64,000 nt of DNA, taken from the NCBI RefSeq assembly GCF_036784765.1, contig NZ_CP136651.1, positions 868,001 to 932,000 on the forward strand, read 5' to 3'. A model generated the notes under the pieces. The model saw only the letters and a program-made list of their open reading frames with translations, had not been told where the DNA came from and searched no databases. This DNA is from Novosphingobium sp. ZN18A2. GTDB lineage: Bacteria > Pseudomonadota > Alphaproteobacteria > Sphingomonadales > Sphingomonadaceae. The translations under genes were made by a program, and so were the position numbers. This document shows positions 25,481 through 33,920 of the stretch, piece after piece (positions within the stretch are counted from its first letter, which is position 1; each line of letters begins with the position of its first letter).

Positions 25481-25866
25481 TCCGGCTCCGATTCCTTCAA
25501 CGCGCGGTGCGCCGGGCCTGTTCCGCGCTTGCGATGTTGGTGGCGGCCCTGATGCTGGCCGCCGCCCCCGCGTTGGCGGCGATGCCCGCTGCGGGTGTTC
25601 CGGCCCCCGTTCATCCGTTTCATGCCGGGCACGCGGACGGCGATGCCTGCGCCGAAGCCGGGCAGCACCACGCCCCATCGCATGACGGGGCGATGCCTGC
25701 GCACTGCCTTGCCAGTTGTCTTGCGGCAATGGCCGTAACCAGCCCGGTCGTTCCATTCGCCAATTTGCCGCGCCCCGTATTGCAGGGGTTACCCGAAGCG
25801 CGCGGCATCGATGCGCTCGTACCCCACTCCCTGCCGGTCGATCCGCCCCCGCCGCGCCTTTCCTGA
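25477..25866 (+). CDS. Small exported His/Cys-containing protein of the copper island
   Basis: A 129-aa protein with an N-terminal signal or anchor segment (CSALAMLVAALMLAAAPALA). It is followed by a His-rich stretch (HPFHAGHADGDACAEAGQHH) and then HCLASCLAAM, with a Cys pair. It starts with GTG overlapping the csoR stop, so it is translationally coupled to csoR. The His/Cys content and position suggest periplasmic metal binding. It resembles small DUF2946-type proteins in copper clusters, but I cannot assign a family. Confidence 0.7.
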   Translation: MIRLRFLQRAVRRACSALAMLVAALMLAAAPALAAMPAAGVPAPVHPFHAGHADGDACAEAGQHHAPSHDGAMPAHCLASCLAAMAVTSPVVPFANLPRPVLQGLPEARGIDALVPHSLPVDPPPPRLS

Positions 25867-25912
25867 GTTGCCGACGTTTACCCCGTCAACAACCCGATTC
25901 AGGAGTAAGACC

Positions 25913-26389
25913 ATGAAGACCATTGCAATGTTTGCCGCGCTGACACTCGCAGCCGCCCCCGTTTCGCTTTTTGCCGCAGAGGCGGCGCCTCCCCAGCCCG
26001 ACGCGACCGCCATGCCGTGTCCGGCAATGCCCCACAACCCGATGGGCCAGCACCAGATGGGTGCGATGCAGGGTCGCGTGAAAGGCGGAGGCGCGATGCA
26101 GGGGCAGATGCCCATGCAGGGCCAGATGCAAGGGCAAATGCACGGCCAGATGAATGGTCAGCAGATGCAGGGCCATCAGATGCAGGGCCAGAAGATGCAG
26201 GGCCAGAAGATGCAGGGCCAGAAGATGCAGGGAATGCCGATGCAGGGTGGCATGTCCGGTAACGGCCATGGCGCCATGATGGGACAGGGTCAGGCCGCGA
26301 TGGCGGGCCACATGGGCATGTCCGGCGGTATGATGCCGTGCCAGGCGAGCCCCACGCCCCAGCCCGAGGCAAAGCCAAAGGGCAACTGA
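25913..26389 (+). CDS. Exported Met/Gln-repeat protein, putative copper-binding
   Basis: A 158-aa protein with a signal peptide (about residues 1-22). The mature part is dominated by short repeats of the type M-Q-G-Q/H/K, including three perfect 15-bp DNA repeats encoding QKMQG at 26188-26232. Single Cys residues lie near each end (MPCPAM, MMPCQAS). Methionine-rich repeats with His are typical of periplasmic Cu(I) chaperone or storage proteins. The position between csoR and copA supports that role. It lies 46 bp after the His/Cys protein. I know no close named family. Confidence 0.8.
   Translation: MKTIAMFAALTLAAAPVSLFAAEAAPPQPDATAMPCPAMPHNPMGQHQMGAMQGRVKGGGAMQGQMPMQGQMQGQMHGQMNGQQMQGHQMQGQKMQGQKMQGQKMQGMPMQGGMSGNGHGAMMGQGQAAMAGHMGMSGGMMPCQASPTPQPEAKPKGN
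26188..26232 (+). repeat. Three perfect 15-bp tandem repeats inside the Met-rich gene
   Basis: The unit CCAGAAGATGCAGGG occurs three times without change, preceded by a near copy with CCATC. The repeats are coding and in frame (15 bp is five codons), so copy-number change would lengthen or shorten the Met-rich region without a frameshift. Confidence 0.9.
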
Positions 26390-26497
26390 CACCCGCACCC
26401 GCATCGGTCGACGGCAGGACGCGCGGACTCTTTGTCCGCGTGCCCCGCCGCCTTACCTGAAATGCTCCTGCGACCGGCGGATGCCGGAAGGACAATC

Positions 26498-28255
26498 ATG
26501 CTCAATCCAACGCTACACCGGCGCGCCCTGCTGGGCGGCGCCCTTGCCGCTGGCGGCGGCGCGGCCATCTCGGCCCTGTTTCCCCAATGGGCGCGTGCCC
26601 AGACCGCGCATCTCCCGGCCGGCGGCGCGGACGCGCTTACGGGCGAGGAGATCGCACTGTCGATCGCCCGCACACCCTTTACGCTGGGTGGACGCACCGG
26701 CAGCGCCACCACCGTCAACGGCACGCTTCCCGGCCCTCTGATTCGCCTGCGCGAAGGGCAGGACGTGCGGCTTTCGGTAACCAACCACCTCGATGTCGAC
26801 AGTTCGATCCACTGGCACGGGCTGCTCGTTCCGTTCCAGATGGACGGCGTGCCGGGCGTGACCTTCCCCGGCATTCGCCCGAACGAAACCTTCCGGTACG
26901 GCTTCCCGATCCGGCAATCGGGCACCTACTGGTATCACAGCCATTCGGGCGGGCAGGAAGGCACCGGGCTGATCGGCCCTATCGTGATCGATCCGGCCGC
27001 TGGCGAGCGCGTGCACGCCGACCGCGAGATGATCGTGATGCTCTCCGACTGGAGCTTCATGACGCCGATGGAAATTCTGCGGAAGCTGAAGGCGCAGCCC
27101 GACTATTTCAACTATCAGCAGCAGGCCTGGTTCGAAGCGCCATCGGGCAAGCCGATGAGCGTGGCCGACAAGCTGAAGTGGGGCCGCATGCGGATGTCTC
27201 CGTCGGACATCGCGGACGTGACCGGCGCGACCTATACCTACCTCGTCAACGGACAAGGGCCGGACGCGAACTGGACCGGGCTGTTCCGTCCCGGTGAGCG
27301 GGTGCGCCTGCGCGTTATCAATTCCTCGGCCATGACGATCTTCAACCTGCGTATCCCCGGCCTGCCGCTCACCGTGGTGGCAGCGGACGGCAGCGATGTG
27401 AAGCCGGTGGAGACGGACGAGATCCAGATCGGGGTTGCCGAAACCTATGACCTGATCGTGACGCCTGACGATCGCGCCTACACGCTGTTCGCCGAATCGG
27501 TCGACCGGTCGGGCTATGCCCGTGGCACGCTGGCGCCGCGCGCGGGAATGACCGCCCCGATCCCCCCGCTGCGCAAGCCGCCGCTGCTGACCATGAAGGA
27601 TATGGGCATGGGCGGAATGGCCGGTATGGCGGGAATGTCCGGCATGGATCATGCCATGAATCACGGTGCTGACGGCGGCATGAAGATGCACGGTTCGATG
27701 TCGATGCGCGATCCGGCCAATGCCCCCGGTGTCGCGCTTACGCCCGGCGTCGACATGATCGCGCCAATGCCGGTGGACCGTACCGGTGACCGCGGCCTGG
27801 GGCTCGACGGCGTGAAGCACCGCGTGCTGGTTTATACCGATCTGGAAGCGCCCGAACCGCGCCATGACATATCCCCGCCTACGCGTGAGATCGTTGTCCA
27901 CCTGACCGGCAACATGGAGCGATACATGTGGTCGTTCGACGGCAGGCGCTTTTCCGAAATCGTCGAGCCGATCCGCCTCGCGCGCGATGAACGGGTGCGC
28001 TTCAAACTGGTCAACGAGACGATGATGACCCACCCGATCCACTTGCACGGGTTCCTGTTCGATCTCGTCAACGGCAAGGGGGACCGGCTGCCGAAGAAGC
28101 ACACCGTCAATGTGCTGCCGGGCGGCTTCGTCGCGTTCGACCTTACCGCGGACGAGCCGGGGGACTGGGCATTCCACTGCCACCTGCTGCTGCACATGAT
28201 GTCGGGGATGTTCAACGTCGTGACCGTGCGCCCGCTCGATGGAGGTGCGGCATGA
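26498..28255 (+). CDS. copA: Multicopper oxidase CopA, copper resistance
   Basis: A periplasmic multicopper oxidase (585 aa) exported by Tat (RRALLGG at the N-terminus, with a hydrophobic stretch to about residue 35). It probably oxidises Cu(I) to Cu(II). The copper ligands are HWHG at 105-108, HSHS at 147-150, HPIHLHG near 510 and HCHLLLH at 560-566. A Met-rich insert (MKDMGMGGMAGMAGMSGMDH) lies in the middle, as in Pseudomonas CopA. The ATG at 26498 puts the twin arginines at residues 8-9. It overlaps copB by four bases (ATGA). Confidence 0.95.
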   Translation: MLNPTLHRRALLGGALAAGGGAAISALFPQWARAQTAHLPAGGADALTGEEIALSIARTPFTLGGRTGSATTVNGTLPGPLIRLREGQDVRLSVTNHLDVDSSIHWHGLLVPFQMDGVPGVTFPGIRPNETFRYGFPIRQSGTYWYHSHSGGQEGTGLIGPIVIDPAAGERVHADREMIVMLSDWSFMTPMEILRKLKAQPDYFNYQQQAWFEAPSGKPMSVADKLKWGRMRMSPSDIADVTGATYTYLVNGQGPDANWTGLFRPGERVRLRVINSSAMTIFNLRIPGLPLTVVAADGSDVKPVETDEIQIGVAETYDLIVTPDDRAYTLFAESVDRSGYARGTLAPRAGMTAPIPPLRKPPLLTMKDMGMGGMAGMAGMSGMDHAMNHGADGGMKMHGSMSMRDPANAPGVALTPGVDMIAPMPVDRTGDRGLGLDGVKHRVLVYTDLEAPEPRHDISPPTREIVVHLTGNMERYMWSFDGRRFSEIVEPIRLARDERVRFKLVNETMMTHPIHLHGFLFDLVNGKGDRLPKKHTVNVLPGGFVAFDLTADEPGDWAFHCHLLLHMMSGMFNVVTVRPLDGGAA

Positions 28256-29250
28256 AACAGGCACTCGCAATTCCCGCCGCACTCGCCGCCGCGCTTTGGC
28301 TTACGCCCGCACTGGCCCAGTCACCCAGTCATGACGGGCACGGCATGTCGGGCATGGACATGCCTGGCATGAAGGACAGTCCGGCTGCCGAACCGTCCGA
28401 TGCGAAGCCCGATGCGATGCAGGGCATGGATCATTCGGGGCACACCATGACGATGGATGCCAGCCCGATGCACGCCATGCCGATGAAGTCAGACGGCGCA
28501 ATTCCGCAATCGCCGCCGCCCCCCGCCGCGCAGTCCGGTCCCGCCCACGCCGCGGATGCCTTCTACCCGGACGGCGAGATGGCCCATGCGCGCGAAATGG
28601 TGACGCATGAGATGGGCGGCCTGAAAACGACCGTCGTTATGGTCGACCGGCTGGAAGCGCAGACCGGAAAAGGCGGCGGCAGCTGGGCCTGGGAGGGCGC
28701 CTTGCGCACCGGCGGAGATATCGACCGGCTGTGGATCAAGACCGAAGGCGAAGGCGAGCTTGACGGGGGAATAGACGATTCCGAAGTTCAGGCGCTGTGG
28801 GGCCATGCGATCGGCCCCTGGTTCGACCTTCAGGCCGGTGTGCGGCAGCAGTTCATGCCCGGTCCGGACCGCACGCAGCTTTCCGTGGGAGTGGAAGGGC
28901 TTGCGCCCTATATGTTCGATATCTCGGCGGAAGCGTTCGTTTCCACGCAGGGAGAATTTACCGCGAAAATCGGCGCGGAAATCGACCAGCGGTTGACCCA
29001 GCGACTAATCCTGCAGCCGCGTGTCGAGGCGAACCTTTCGGCGCAGGATGTCCCGGAAATCGGCCTTGGTGCGGGTGTTACTTCGCTTCAGACCGGGGTC
29101 AGGCTGCGCTACGAATTCCGGCGCGAATTCGCGCCCTATGTGGGCGTTGAATGGCAGAAGCAGTTCGGTCGCACCGCGGACTATACCAGGGCCGACGGCG
29201 GAAATGCCGACAGGGTCGTCGCACTGGTCGGCCTTAGGGCGTGGTTCTGA
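28252..29250 (+). CDS. copB: Copper resistance protein CopB (outer membrane)
   Basis: A 332-aa outer-membrane protein of the CopB family (PF05275 type). It has a signal peptide (residues 1-22), then a Met/His-rich N-terminal stretch (HDGHGMSGMDMPGMKD, MDHSGHTMTMD) that probably binds copper, a Pro-rich linker, and a C-terminal beta-barrel ending in Phe (VALVGLRAWF). WAWEGALRTGGDIDRLWIKTEGE is a family block. Its ATG overlaps the copA stop, giving the classic copAB pair. Confidence 0.94.
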   Translation: MKQALAIPAALAAALWLTPALAQSPSHDGHGMSGMDMPGMKDSPAAEPSDAKPDAMQGMDHSGHTMTMDASPMHAMPMKSDGAIPQSPPPPAAQSGPAHAADAFYPDGEMAHAREMVTHEMGGLKTTVVMVDRLEAQTGKGGGSWAWEGALRTGGDIDRLWIKTEGEGELDGGIDDSEVQALWGHAIGPWFDLQAGVRQQFMPGPDRTQLSVGVEGLAPYMFDISAEAFVSTQGEFTAKIGAEIDQRLTQRLILQPRVEANLSAQDVPEIGLGAGVTSLQTGVRLRYEFRREFAPYVGVEWQKQFGRTADYTRADGGNADRVVALVGLRAWF

Positions 29251-29261
29251 CCGGCATGCAA

Positions 29262-29291
29262 GCGGCCGGATCGCCCCGGTGGTCCGGCCGC
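29262..29291 (+). terminator. Hairpin after copB
   Basis: GCGGCCGGA and TCCGGCCGC form a perfect 9-bp stem around a 12-nt loop, starting 12 bp after the copB stop. There is no T-run. It probably ends or protects the copper transcript. Confidence 0.5.
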
Positions 29292-29298
29292 GACGTCT

Positions 29299-29381
29299 CC
29301 AGTGCGGATGACTGGTCCAGTGCGGATGACCGGCCAGCAACATGACCGGCCAGCAACATGACCGGCCAGCACCATGACCGG
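29299..29381. repeat. Five-unit tandem repeat (16-18 bp) upstream of tRNA-Val
   Basis: There are two units of the type CCAGTGCGGATGACyGG(T), then three units CCAGCAACATGACCGG (the third with one change). All share CCAG...ATGACyGG. There are no spacers and no coding frame. It lies between copB and the tRNA. Confidence 0.85.
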
Positions 29382-29429
29382 ATTGACGCGCCGCGAAAAA
29401 CGCCCCAATAGCGCGCTTCCTGCGAATGC

Positions 29430-29505
29430 GGGCGGTTAGCTCAGTTGGTAGAGCATCTCGTTTACACCGAGAGGGTCGGCGGTTCGAGCCCGTCACCGCC
29501 CACCA
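29430..29505 (+). tRNA. tRNA-Val (anticodon UAC)
   Basis: A complete cloverleaf with an encoded CCA end. Acceptor GGGCGGT pairs with ACCGCCC, the D-arm contains TAGCTCAGTTGGTAGAG, and the anticodon stem TCTCG/CGAGA holds loop TTTACAC with anticodon TAC at 29463-29465. The T-arm is GTTCGAGCC. A 12-bp-stem terminator follows 12 bp later. Confidence 0.97.
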
Positions 29506-29516
29506 TTTCCGCGTCT

Positions 29517-29543
29517 CGCAAGTCGTCCGGGGGACGACTTGCG
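29517..29543 (+). terminator. Strong hairpin terminator after tRNA-Val
   Basis: CGCAAGTCGTCC and GGACGACTTGCG form a perfect 12-bp stem with a 3-nt loop (GGG). It is followed by CGAAAATTCC. It should end the tRNA transcript and may also serve the convergent tlpA gene. Confidence 0.8.
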
Positions 29544-29613
29544 CGAAAATTCCCGAGCCTAGGCGAAGGGGTGAAGCGTCTCGTAACGCTTCTCAGTCCG
29601 CAGCCGGTCCCTG

Positions 29614-30216
29614 CTATTTGCCTGCCAGTGTTTCGGCCAGCATCGCGTCGGTTCGCGCGCCTGCCCAGTCGTGCGCGCCGATCATGCGCCACACTTCCTT
29701 GCCCTTCGCGTCGTACAGCACCGTCGTCGGCAGCAGGCCGGTGTTGTAATGGAAGCTGAGGTTGGTGTCGGGGTCCATCCACGGTTCAAGGTGCTTGAAC
29801 GGATGGCTGGAAAAGAACGGAGCAACCTTCGCGGCGCCCTGCATGTCCTGGCTGACGGTCACCACGCGCAGCTTGCCCGCATATTTGCCGGCAAGTTCGT
29901 CCAGCATCGGCATTTCCACCACGCATGGCCCGCACCACGTTGCCCACAGGTTGATCAGCACCGGTTTGCCTTCGAGTTCGGTCAGGCGCAGCGTGCGACC
30001 GGACGGATCGGCAAAGGTAAAGTCGGGCATCGCTTCGCCGCGGTGCGATATGTCCAGCGTGCCGTTCTGCTCCGCGCTTGCGCCGGGCACCTGATCCGGG
30101 CCGCTTTCGCTCTGCTGTTGCACGGGAGCGGGGCTTTGCCTATCGCACCCGCCCAGCGCGAGGAGCGCGGCAGCAGGGACCAGGACTTTGGCGGATCGCG
30201 GCGATAAAATGGGCAA
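29614..30216 (-). CDS. TlpA-type thioredoxin-like lipoprotein
   Basis: A periplasmic thiol-disulfide oxidoreductase anchored by lipid, about 200 aa. The lipobox LGGC puts the acylated Cys at residue 24. The thioredoxin active site WCGPC is at 94-98, inside [16 protein letters not shown]. Such TlpA/ResA proteins reduce cytochrome c or cytochrome oxidase sites; the aa3 oxidase genes are in the same window. No ATG is available in the signal region. TTG 30216 (or TTG 30228) is used, which overlaps the divergent argH start. Confidence 0.87.
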   Translation of the reverse strand: MPILSPRSAKVLVPAAALLALGGCDRQSPAPVQQQSESGPDQVPGASAEQNGTLDISHRGEAMPDFTFADPSGRTLRLTELEGKPVLINLWATWCGPCVVEMPMLDELAGKYAGKLRVVTVSQDMQGAAKVAPFFSSHPFKHLEPWMDPDTNLSFHYNTGLLPTTVLYDAKGKEVWRMIGAHDWAGARTDAMLAETLAGK

Positions 30217-31615
30217 TTCGGGCTCCAACCAGATGTGGGGCGGCAGGTTCGCCGCGGGTCCGTCGGCGATCATGCGCGAGATAAACGCCTCGATTCCCTT
30301 CGACAAGGCTCTGTGGCGGCAGGACATCGCGGCAAGCAAGGCGCATGTGGAAATGCTGGGCGCGAAGGGCATCGTCTCGGCAGCGGATGCCGCGACCATC
30401 GCGGACGGGCTGGACAAGGTCGCCGCCGAATACGAAGCGAACGGCGTGCCCGAGGACTGGGATCTCGAAGACATCCACATGACCACCGAAAGCCGCCTTG
30501 CCGAACTGATCGGCCCGGCGGCGGGGCGGCTGCATACCGCGCGCAGCCGCAACGATCAGGTGGCGACCGACTTCCGACTGTGGGTGCGTGAGGCACTGGA
30601 CCAGGCGGACGCGGGGCTGAAGGCGCTCCAGCAAGCGCTGGTGGTGCGGGCGGGCGAACACGCGGACAGCATCATGCCGGGCTTCACCCACTTGCAGACC
30701 GCGCAGCCGGTGACGCTGGGCCATCACCTCATGGCCTATTACGAAATGGTGCGGCGCGACCGTTCGCGCCTTGCCGATGCCCGCGCGCGGATGAACGAAT
30801 GCCCGCTGGGATCGGCGGCGCTGGCGGGGACCGGCTTTCCGATCGACCGGCAGGCCACCGCGCGGGCGCTGGGTTTCGACAAGCCGACCGACAACAGCCT
30901 CGATTCGGTGTCCGACCGCGATTTCGCGCTCGATTACCTGATGGCGGCCACACAGTGTTCGCTGCACCTTTCGCGGTTGGCCGAAGAGTTCATCATCTGG
31001 GCCAGCCAGCCCTTCGGCTTCGTTACGCTGCCCGACAGCCTTTCGACCGGCAGTTCGATCATGCCGCAAAAGAAGAATCCGGATGCGGCGGAACTGGTGC
31101 GCGGCCATGCGGGGCGGATTGCCGGGTGCCTTACCGCGCTGACGATCACCATGAAGGGGCTTCCGCTCGCCTATTCCAAGGACATGCAGGACGACAAGCC
31201 GCCGGTGTTCGAGGCGGCAAGCCTGCTTGCCCTGTCCATCGCGGCGATGACCGGCATGGTCGCCGATGCGAAATTCCGGACAGAGCGGATGCGCGGCGCG
31301 GCAGAGCTTGGCTATGCCACGGCAACGGACCTGGCCGACTGGCTGGTTCGCGTGGCCGATATCCCCTTCCGAGAGGCGCATCACATCACCGGCGCGGTGG
31401 TGAAGGCGGCGGAAAGCGCGGGGCTGGCGCTTGACCAGTTGTCGCTGGACGACCTCAAGGCGATCGACCCGCGCATCGACGAGCGCATCTATGATGCGCT
31501 GTCGGTCGAGGCTTCCGTCGCCGCGCGCGCCAGCCATGGCGGAACCGCGCCCGACGAGGTAAGGAAGCGCGTGGCCGAGGCGCGCAAGGCGCTCGGCCTT
31601 GAAGGAGACGCATAG
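30209..31615 (+). CDS. argH: Argininosuccinate lyase
   Basis: Last step of arginine biosynthesis (argininosuccinate to arginine and fumarate). It is 468 aa from the ATG at 30209. The N-terminal [39 protein letters not shown] and the superfamily signature [11 protein letters not shown] are present. The next gene starts at the last base of its TAG stop. The start region overlaps by 8 bp the divergent tlpA start. Confidence 0.97.
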   Translation: MGNSGSNQMWGGRFAAGPSAIMREINASIPFDKALWRQDIAASKAHVEMLGAKGIVSAADAATIADGLDKVAAEYEANGVPEDWDLEDIHMTTESRLAELIGPAAGRLHTARSRNDQVATDFRLWVREALDQADAGLKALQQALVVRAGEHADSIMPGFTHLQTAQPVTLGHHLMAYYEMVRRDRSRLADARARMNECPLGSAALAGTGFPIDRQATARALGFDKPTDNSLDSVSDRDFALDYLMAATQCSLHLSRLAEEFIIWASQPFGFVTLPDSLSTGSSIMPQKKNPDAAELVRGHAGRIAGCLTALTITMKGLPLAYSKDMQDDKPPVFEAASLLALSIAAMTGMVADAKFRTERMRGAAELGYATATDLADWLVRVADIPFREAHHITGAVVKAAESAGLALDQLSLDDLKAIDPRIDERIYDALSVEASVAARASHGGTAPDEVRKRVAEARKALGLEGDA

Positions 31616-31866
31616 TGCCGCGTGCCGCCGCCGCAAAGATTGTCGCGCTTGCCGCGCTGGCGCTGTCCGGATGCGGCAACCGGCGCGAGCTGAAACCCGT
31701 GGCGGGCGCGGACCTTCCGCCGCCCGCCTATGGCCAGGGCTATCGTCCCAGTTCGGACGACCTGCTCAAGCTGCCGGTCCAGGCAGCGCCCGCACGCAAC
31801 GTAGAATTGCGGCAACGGTCCGAAGATCGCGAAGACGATCCTTTCGACCTGCCGCCGGAAAACTGA
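31615..31866 (+). CDS. Small lipoprotein, LptM-like
   Basis: An 83-aa lipoprotein with the lipobox LSGCGN (Cys at about residue 20) and a short proline-rich mature part (LPPPAYGQGYRPSSDDLLKLP). Small lipoproteins of the LptM/YifL type, which assist LptD assembly in the outer membrane, are regularly found between argH and lysA in proteobacteria. The position and shape match. Start GTG shares a base with the argH stop. lysA follows 16 bp later. Confidence 0.8.
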   Translation: MPRAAAAKIVALAALALSGCGNRRELKPVAGADLPPPAYGQGYRPSSDDLLKLPVQAAPARNVELRQRSEDREDDPFDLPPEN

Positions 31867-31882
31867 CCGGAACGACCCTTCG

Positions 31883-33145
31883 ATGGACCATTTTCAGCTT
31901 CGTAACGGCGTCCTTTACGCCGAAGACGTGCCCCTGCCGCGCATTGCGGAGGCGGTGGGCACGCCCGTCTATGTCTATTCGCGCGCCACGCTGGTGCGCC
32001 ATGCCCGCGTGTTCCGCGAAGGCCTCTCGGCCCTCGACAATCCGCACATCGCCTTTGCGGTGAAGGCGAACCCCAACCTTGCGGTGCTGAAGGTGCTGCA
32101 AAAGGAAGGCTATGGCGCCGATGTGGTTTCGGGTGGAGAAATGGCCCGCGCGCTGGCCGCCGACATGGCGCCGCGCGACATCGTGTTCTCGGGCGTGGGC
32201 AAGACCCATGCCGAACTGCTCCAGGGTCTCGAGGCCGGGATAGGGCAGTTCAACCTCGAATCCGAGGAAGAGGGATACGAACTGGCGATGCTGGCCGAAC
32301 GGCACGGCAAGCGCGCCGCTTGCGCGCTGCGCGTGAATCCGGATGTGGATGCGCGCACCCACGCGAAGATTTCTACCGGCAAGCGCGAAAACAAGTTCGG
32401 CGTGCCGATCGATCGTGCCGCGGCGATCTATGCCGCGCTTGCCGCGCAGCCGGGGCTGGATATGCGCGGCATCGCCGTGCACATCGGCAGCCAGCTTTCC
32501 GACCTTGAGCCGATGGAGACCGCGTTCGCGAAGGTGGGCGCGCTGATCGCGGACCTGCGCGGACAGGGCCTTTCGGTCACGCATGCCGATCTCGGCGGCG
32601 GGTTGGGTGTGCCATACAAGGCAGGCGACGTGATGCCTTCGCCCGCCGAATACGGCGCGATGGTGGCCCGCGCGACGCGGGGCTGGGACGTGCGCCTGAT
32701 GTTCGAGCCGGGGCGCGTGATCGCAGGCAACGCCGGCGTTCTGATGACGCGCGTGATCCGTTCGAAGCGCAGCGGTAACGGTCCGCCGTTCGTGATCGTG
32801 GACGCCGCGATGAACGATCTTGCCCGGCCCGCGATGTACGGCGCCTGGCACGATTTCGAAGCCGTCGAACCCACGGGTGATCGCATGACCGCACACATCG
32901 CCGGGCCGATCTGCGAAACCGGCGATACGTTCGCGATGGACCGCGAAACAGATGCGCTGAAGTCCGGCGATCTTGCCGTGTTCCGCACCGCCGGAGCCTA
33001 TGGCGCGACAATGGCATCCAGCTATAACAGCCGGGGTTTTGTGGCCGAAGTGCTGGTGGATGGAGACAAGTTCGCCGTCGTCGCCGATCGCATTGCCCCG
33101 CAGGCGATCCAGGATGCCGAGCGGGTTCCGGACTGGCTGGCCTGA
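31883..33145 (+). CDS. lysA: Diaminopimelate decarboxylase
   Basis: PLP-dependent decarboxylation of meso-diaminopimelate to lysine, 420 aa. The PLP lysine lies in FAVKANPN. HIGSQL, GGGLGVPY, EPGRVIAGNAG and the active-site ICETGDTFAMD (usually CESGDxF) are visible. The ATG at 31883 is close to the preceding lipoprotein stop, so argH, the lipoprotein and lysA probably form one operon, continuing 1 bp later into the siroheme-type gene. Confidence 0.97.
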   Translation: MDHFQLRNGVLYAEDVPLPRIAEAVGTPVYVYSRATLVRHARVFREGLSALDNPHIAFAVKANPNLAVLKVLQKEGYGADVVSGGEMARALAADMAPRDIVFSGVGKTHAELLQGLEAGIGQFNLESEEEGYELAMLAERHGKRAACALRVNPDVDARTHAKISTGKRENKFGVPIDRAAAIYAALAAQPGLDMRGIAVHIGSQLSDLEPMETAFAKVGALIADLRGQGLSVTHADLGGGLGVPYKAGDVMPSPAEYGAMVARATRGWDVRLMFEPGRVIAGNAGVLMTRVIRSKRSGNGPPFVIVDAAMNDLARPAMYGAWHDFEAVEPTGDRMTAHIAGPICETGDTFAMDRETDALKSGDLAVFRTAGAYGATMASSYNSRGFVAEVLVDGDKFAVVADRIAPQAIQDAERVPDWLA

Positions 33146-33146
33146 C

Positions 33147-33920
33147 ATGAAAAGCCTGCCGCTGTTCCACCGCGTTTCCGGCCAGCCGGTGATCGTGCTG
33201 GGCAGCGGGGAGGCGGCGAAAGCGAAACGGCGGCTGGTGGAACGGGCCGGCGGACAGGTTTTCGATTCAATCGACGAAGGCGTGGATCGCGGTGCGCGGC
33301 TTGCCTTCGTTGCGCACGAAAGCGCGGCGGCGACCGAGGCCGATTGCCTGCGGCTGCGCGGGCTGGGCCTGCTGGTGAACGCGACCGACAGGCCCGAACT
33401 TTGCGATTTCACGGTGCCATCGCTGGTCGACCGCGATCCCGTGCTGGTCGCGGTGGGGACGGGCGGCGCATCGGCAGGGCTGGCGAAAGCGTTGCGTCTT
33501 CGGCTTGATGCACTGCTGCCACAGCGGCTGGGCGCCCTGGCGAATGCCCTTTTCGCGGCGCGCGGCCGATTGCGCGCGCGCTTTCCCGAAGCGGCGGACC
33601 GTCGCCGCGCGCTCGATGCGGCGCTCGACGCGGGCGGCCCGCTGGACCCGCTCGACGGCGACGCGGCGGAGAGGGTCGAGGAATGGGCCGAAGGCACGAT
33701 GGGCGATCATGCGGTGCGGGTTGAAATCCGGCTCCGCTCGGTCGATCCCGACGAACTGACGCTGCGAGAGGCGCGCTGGCTGGGCCGTGCCGACGTGCTG
33801 GTGATCGACGGGGCGATCCCGCCCGCCATCCTGGCCCGCGCCCGCGCCGACGCGGTTCGCGTTCCCGCGGGCACCAGGGTTCCGCTCAAGGGAACCGTGG
33901 TTACGCTTCGCGTGTCCTAG
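33147..33920 (+). CDS. Siroheme synthase N-terminal type (precorrin-2 dehydrogenase/ferrochelatase) with a truncated methyltransferase tail
   Basis: A 257-aa protein. Residues 1-190 match the CysG N-terminal module: the NAD-binding VIVLGSGEAAKAKRR, NATDRPELCDFTVPSLVDRD and VAVGTGGASAGLAKALR. It should oxidise precorrin-2 and insert iron. Residues about 192-241 (VDPDELTLREARWLGRADVLVI, IPPAILARARADAVRV) look like the first 50 residues of the uroporphyrinogen-III methyltransferase domain, after which the protein ends. The methyltransferase core is absent, so that activity must come from another gene. It starts 1 bp after lysA. Its stop shares a CTAG with the convergent thioesterase. Confidence 0.82.
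   Translation: MKSLPLFHRVSGQPVIVLGSGEAAKAKRRLVERAGGQVFDSIDEGVDRGARLAFVAHESAAATEADCLRLRGLGLLVNATDRPELCDFTVPSLVDRDPVLVAVGTGGASAGLAKALRLRLDALLPQRLGALANALFAARGRLRARFPEAADRRRALDAALDAGGPLDPLDGDAAERVEEWAEGTMGDHAVRVEIRLRSVDPDELTLREARWLGRADVLVIDGAIPPAILARARADAVRVPAGTRVPLKGTVVTLRVS

Noticed and set aside
26041..26260. Regular short repeats that could be taken for a CRISPR array
   Set aside because: The repeats are 12-15 bp, in frame, without spacers of constant length, and encode a Met/Gln-rich protein behind a signal peptide.
29299..29381. CRISPR-like or attachment-site repeats next to a tRNA
   Set aside because: The units are contiguous with no unique spacers. No integrase, duplicated tRNA 3' end or phage gene is nearby, so neither a CRISPR nor an integrated element is supported.
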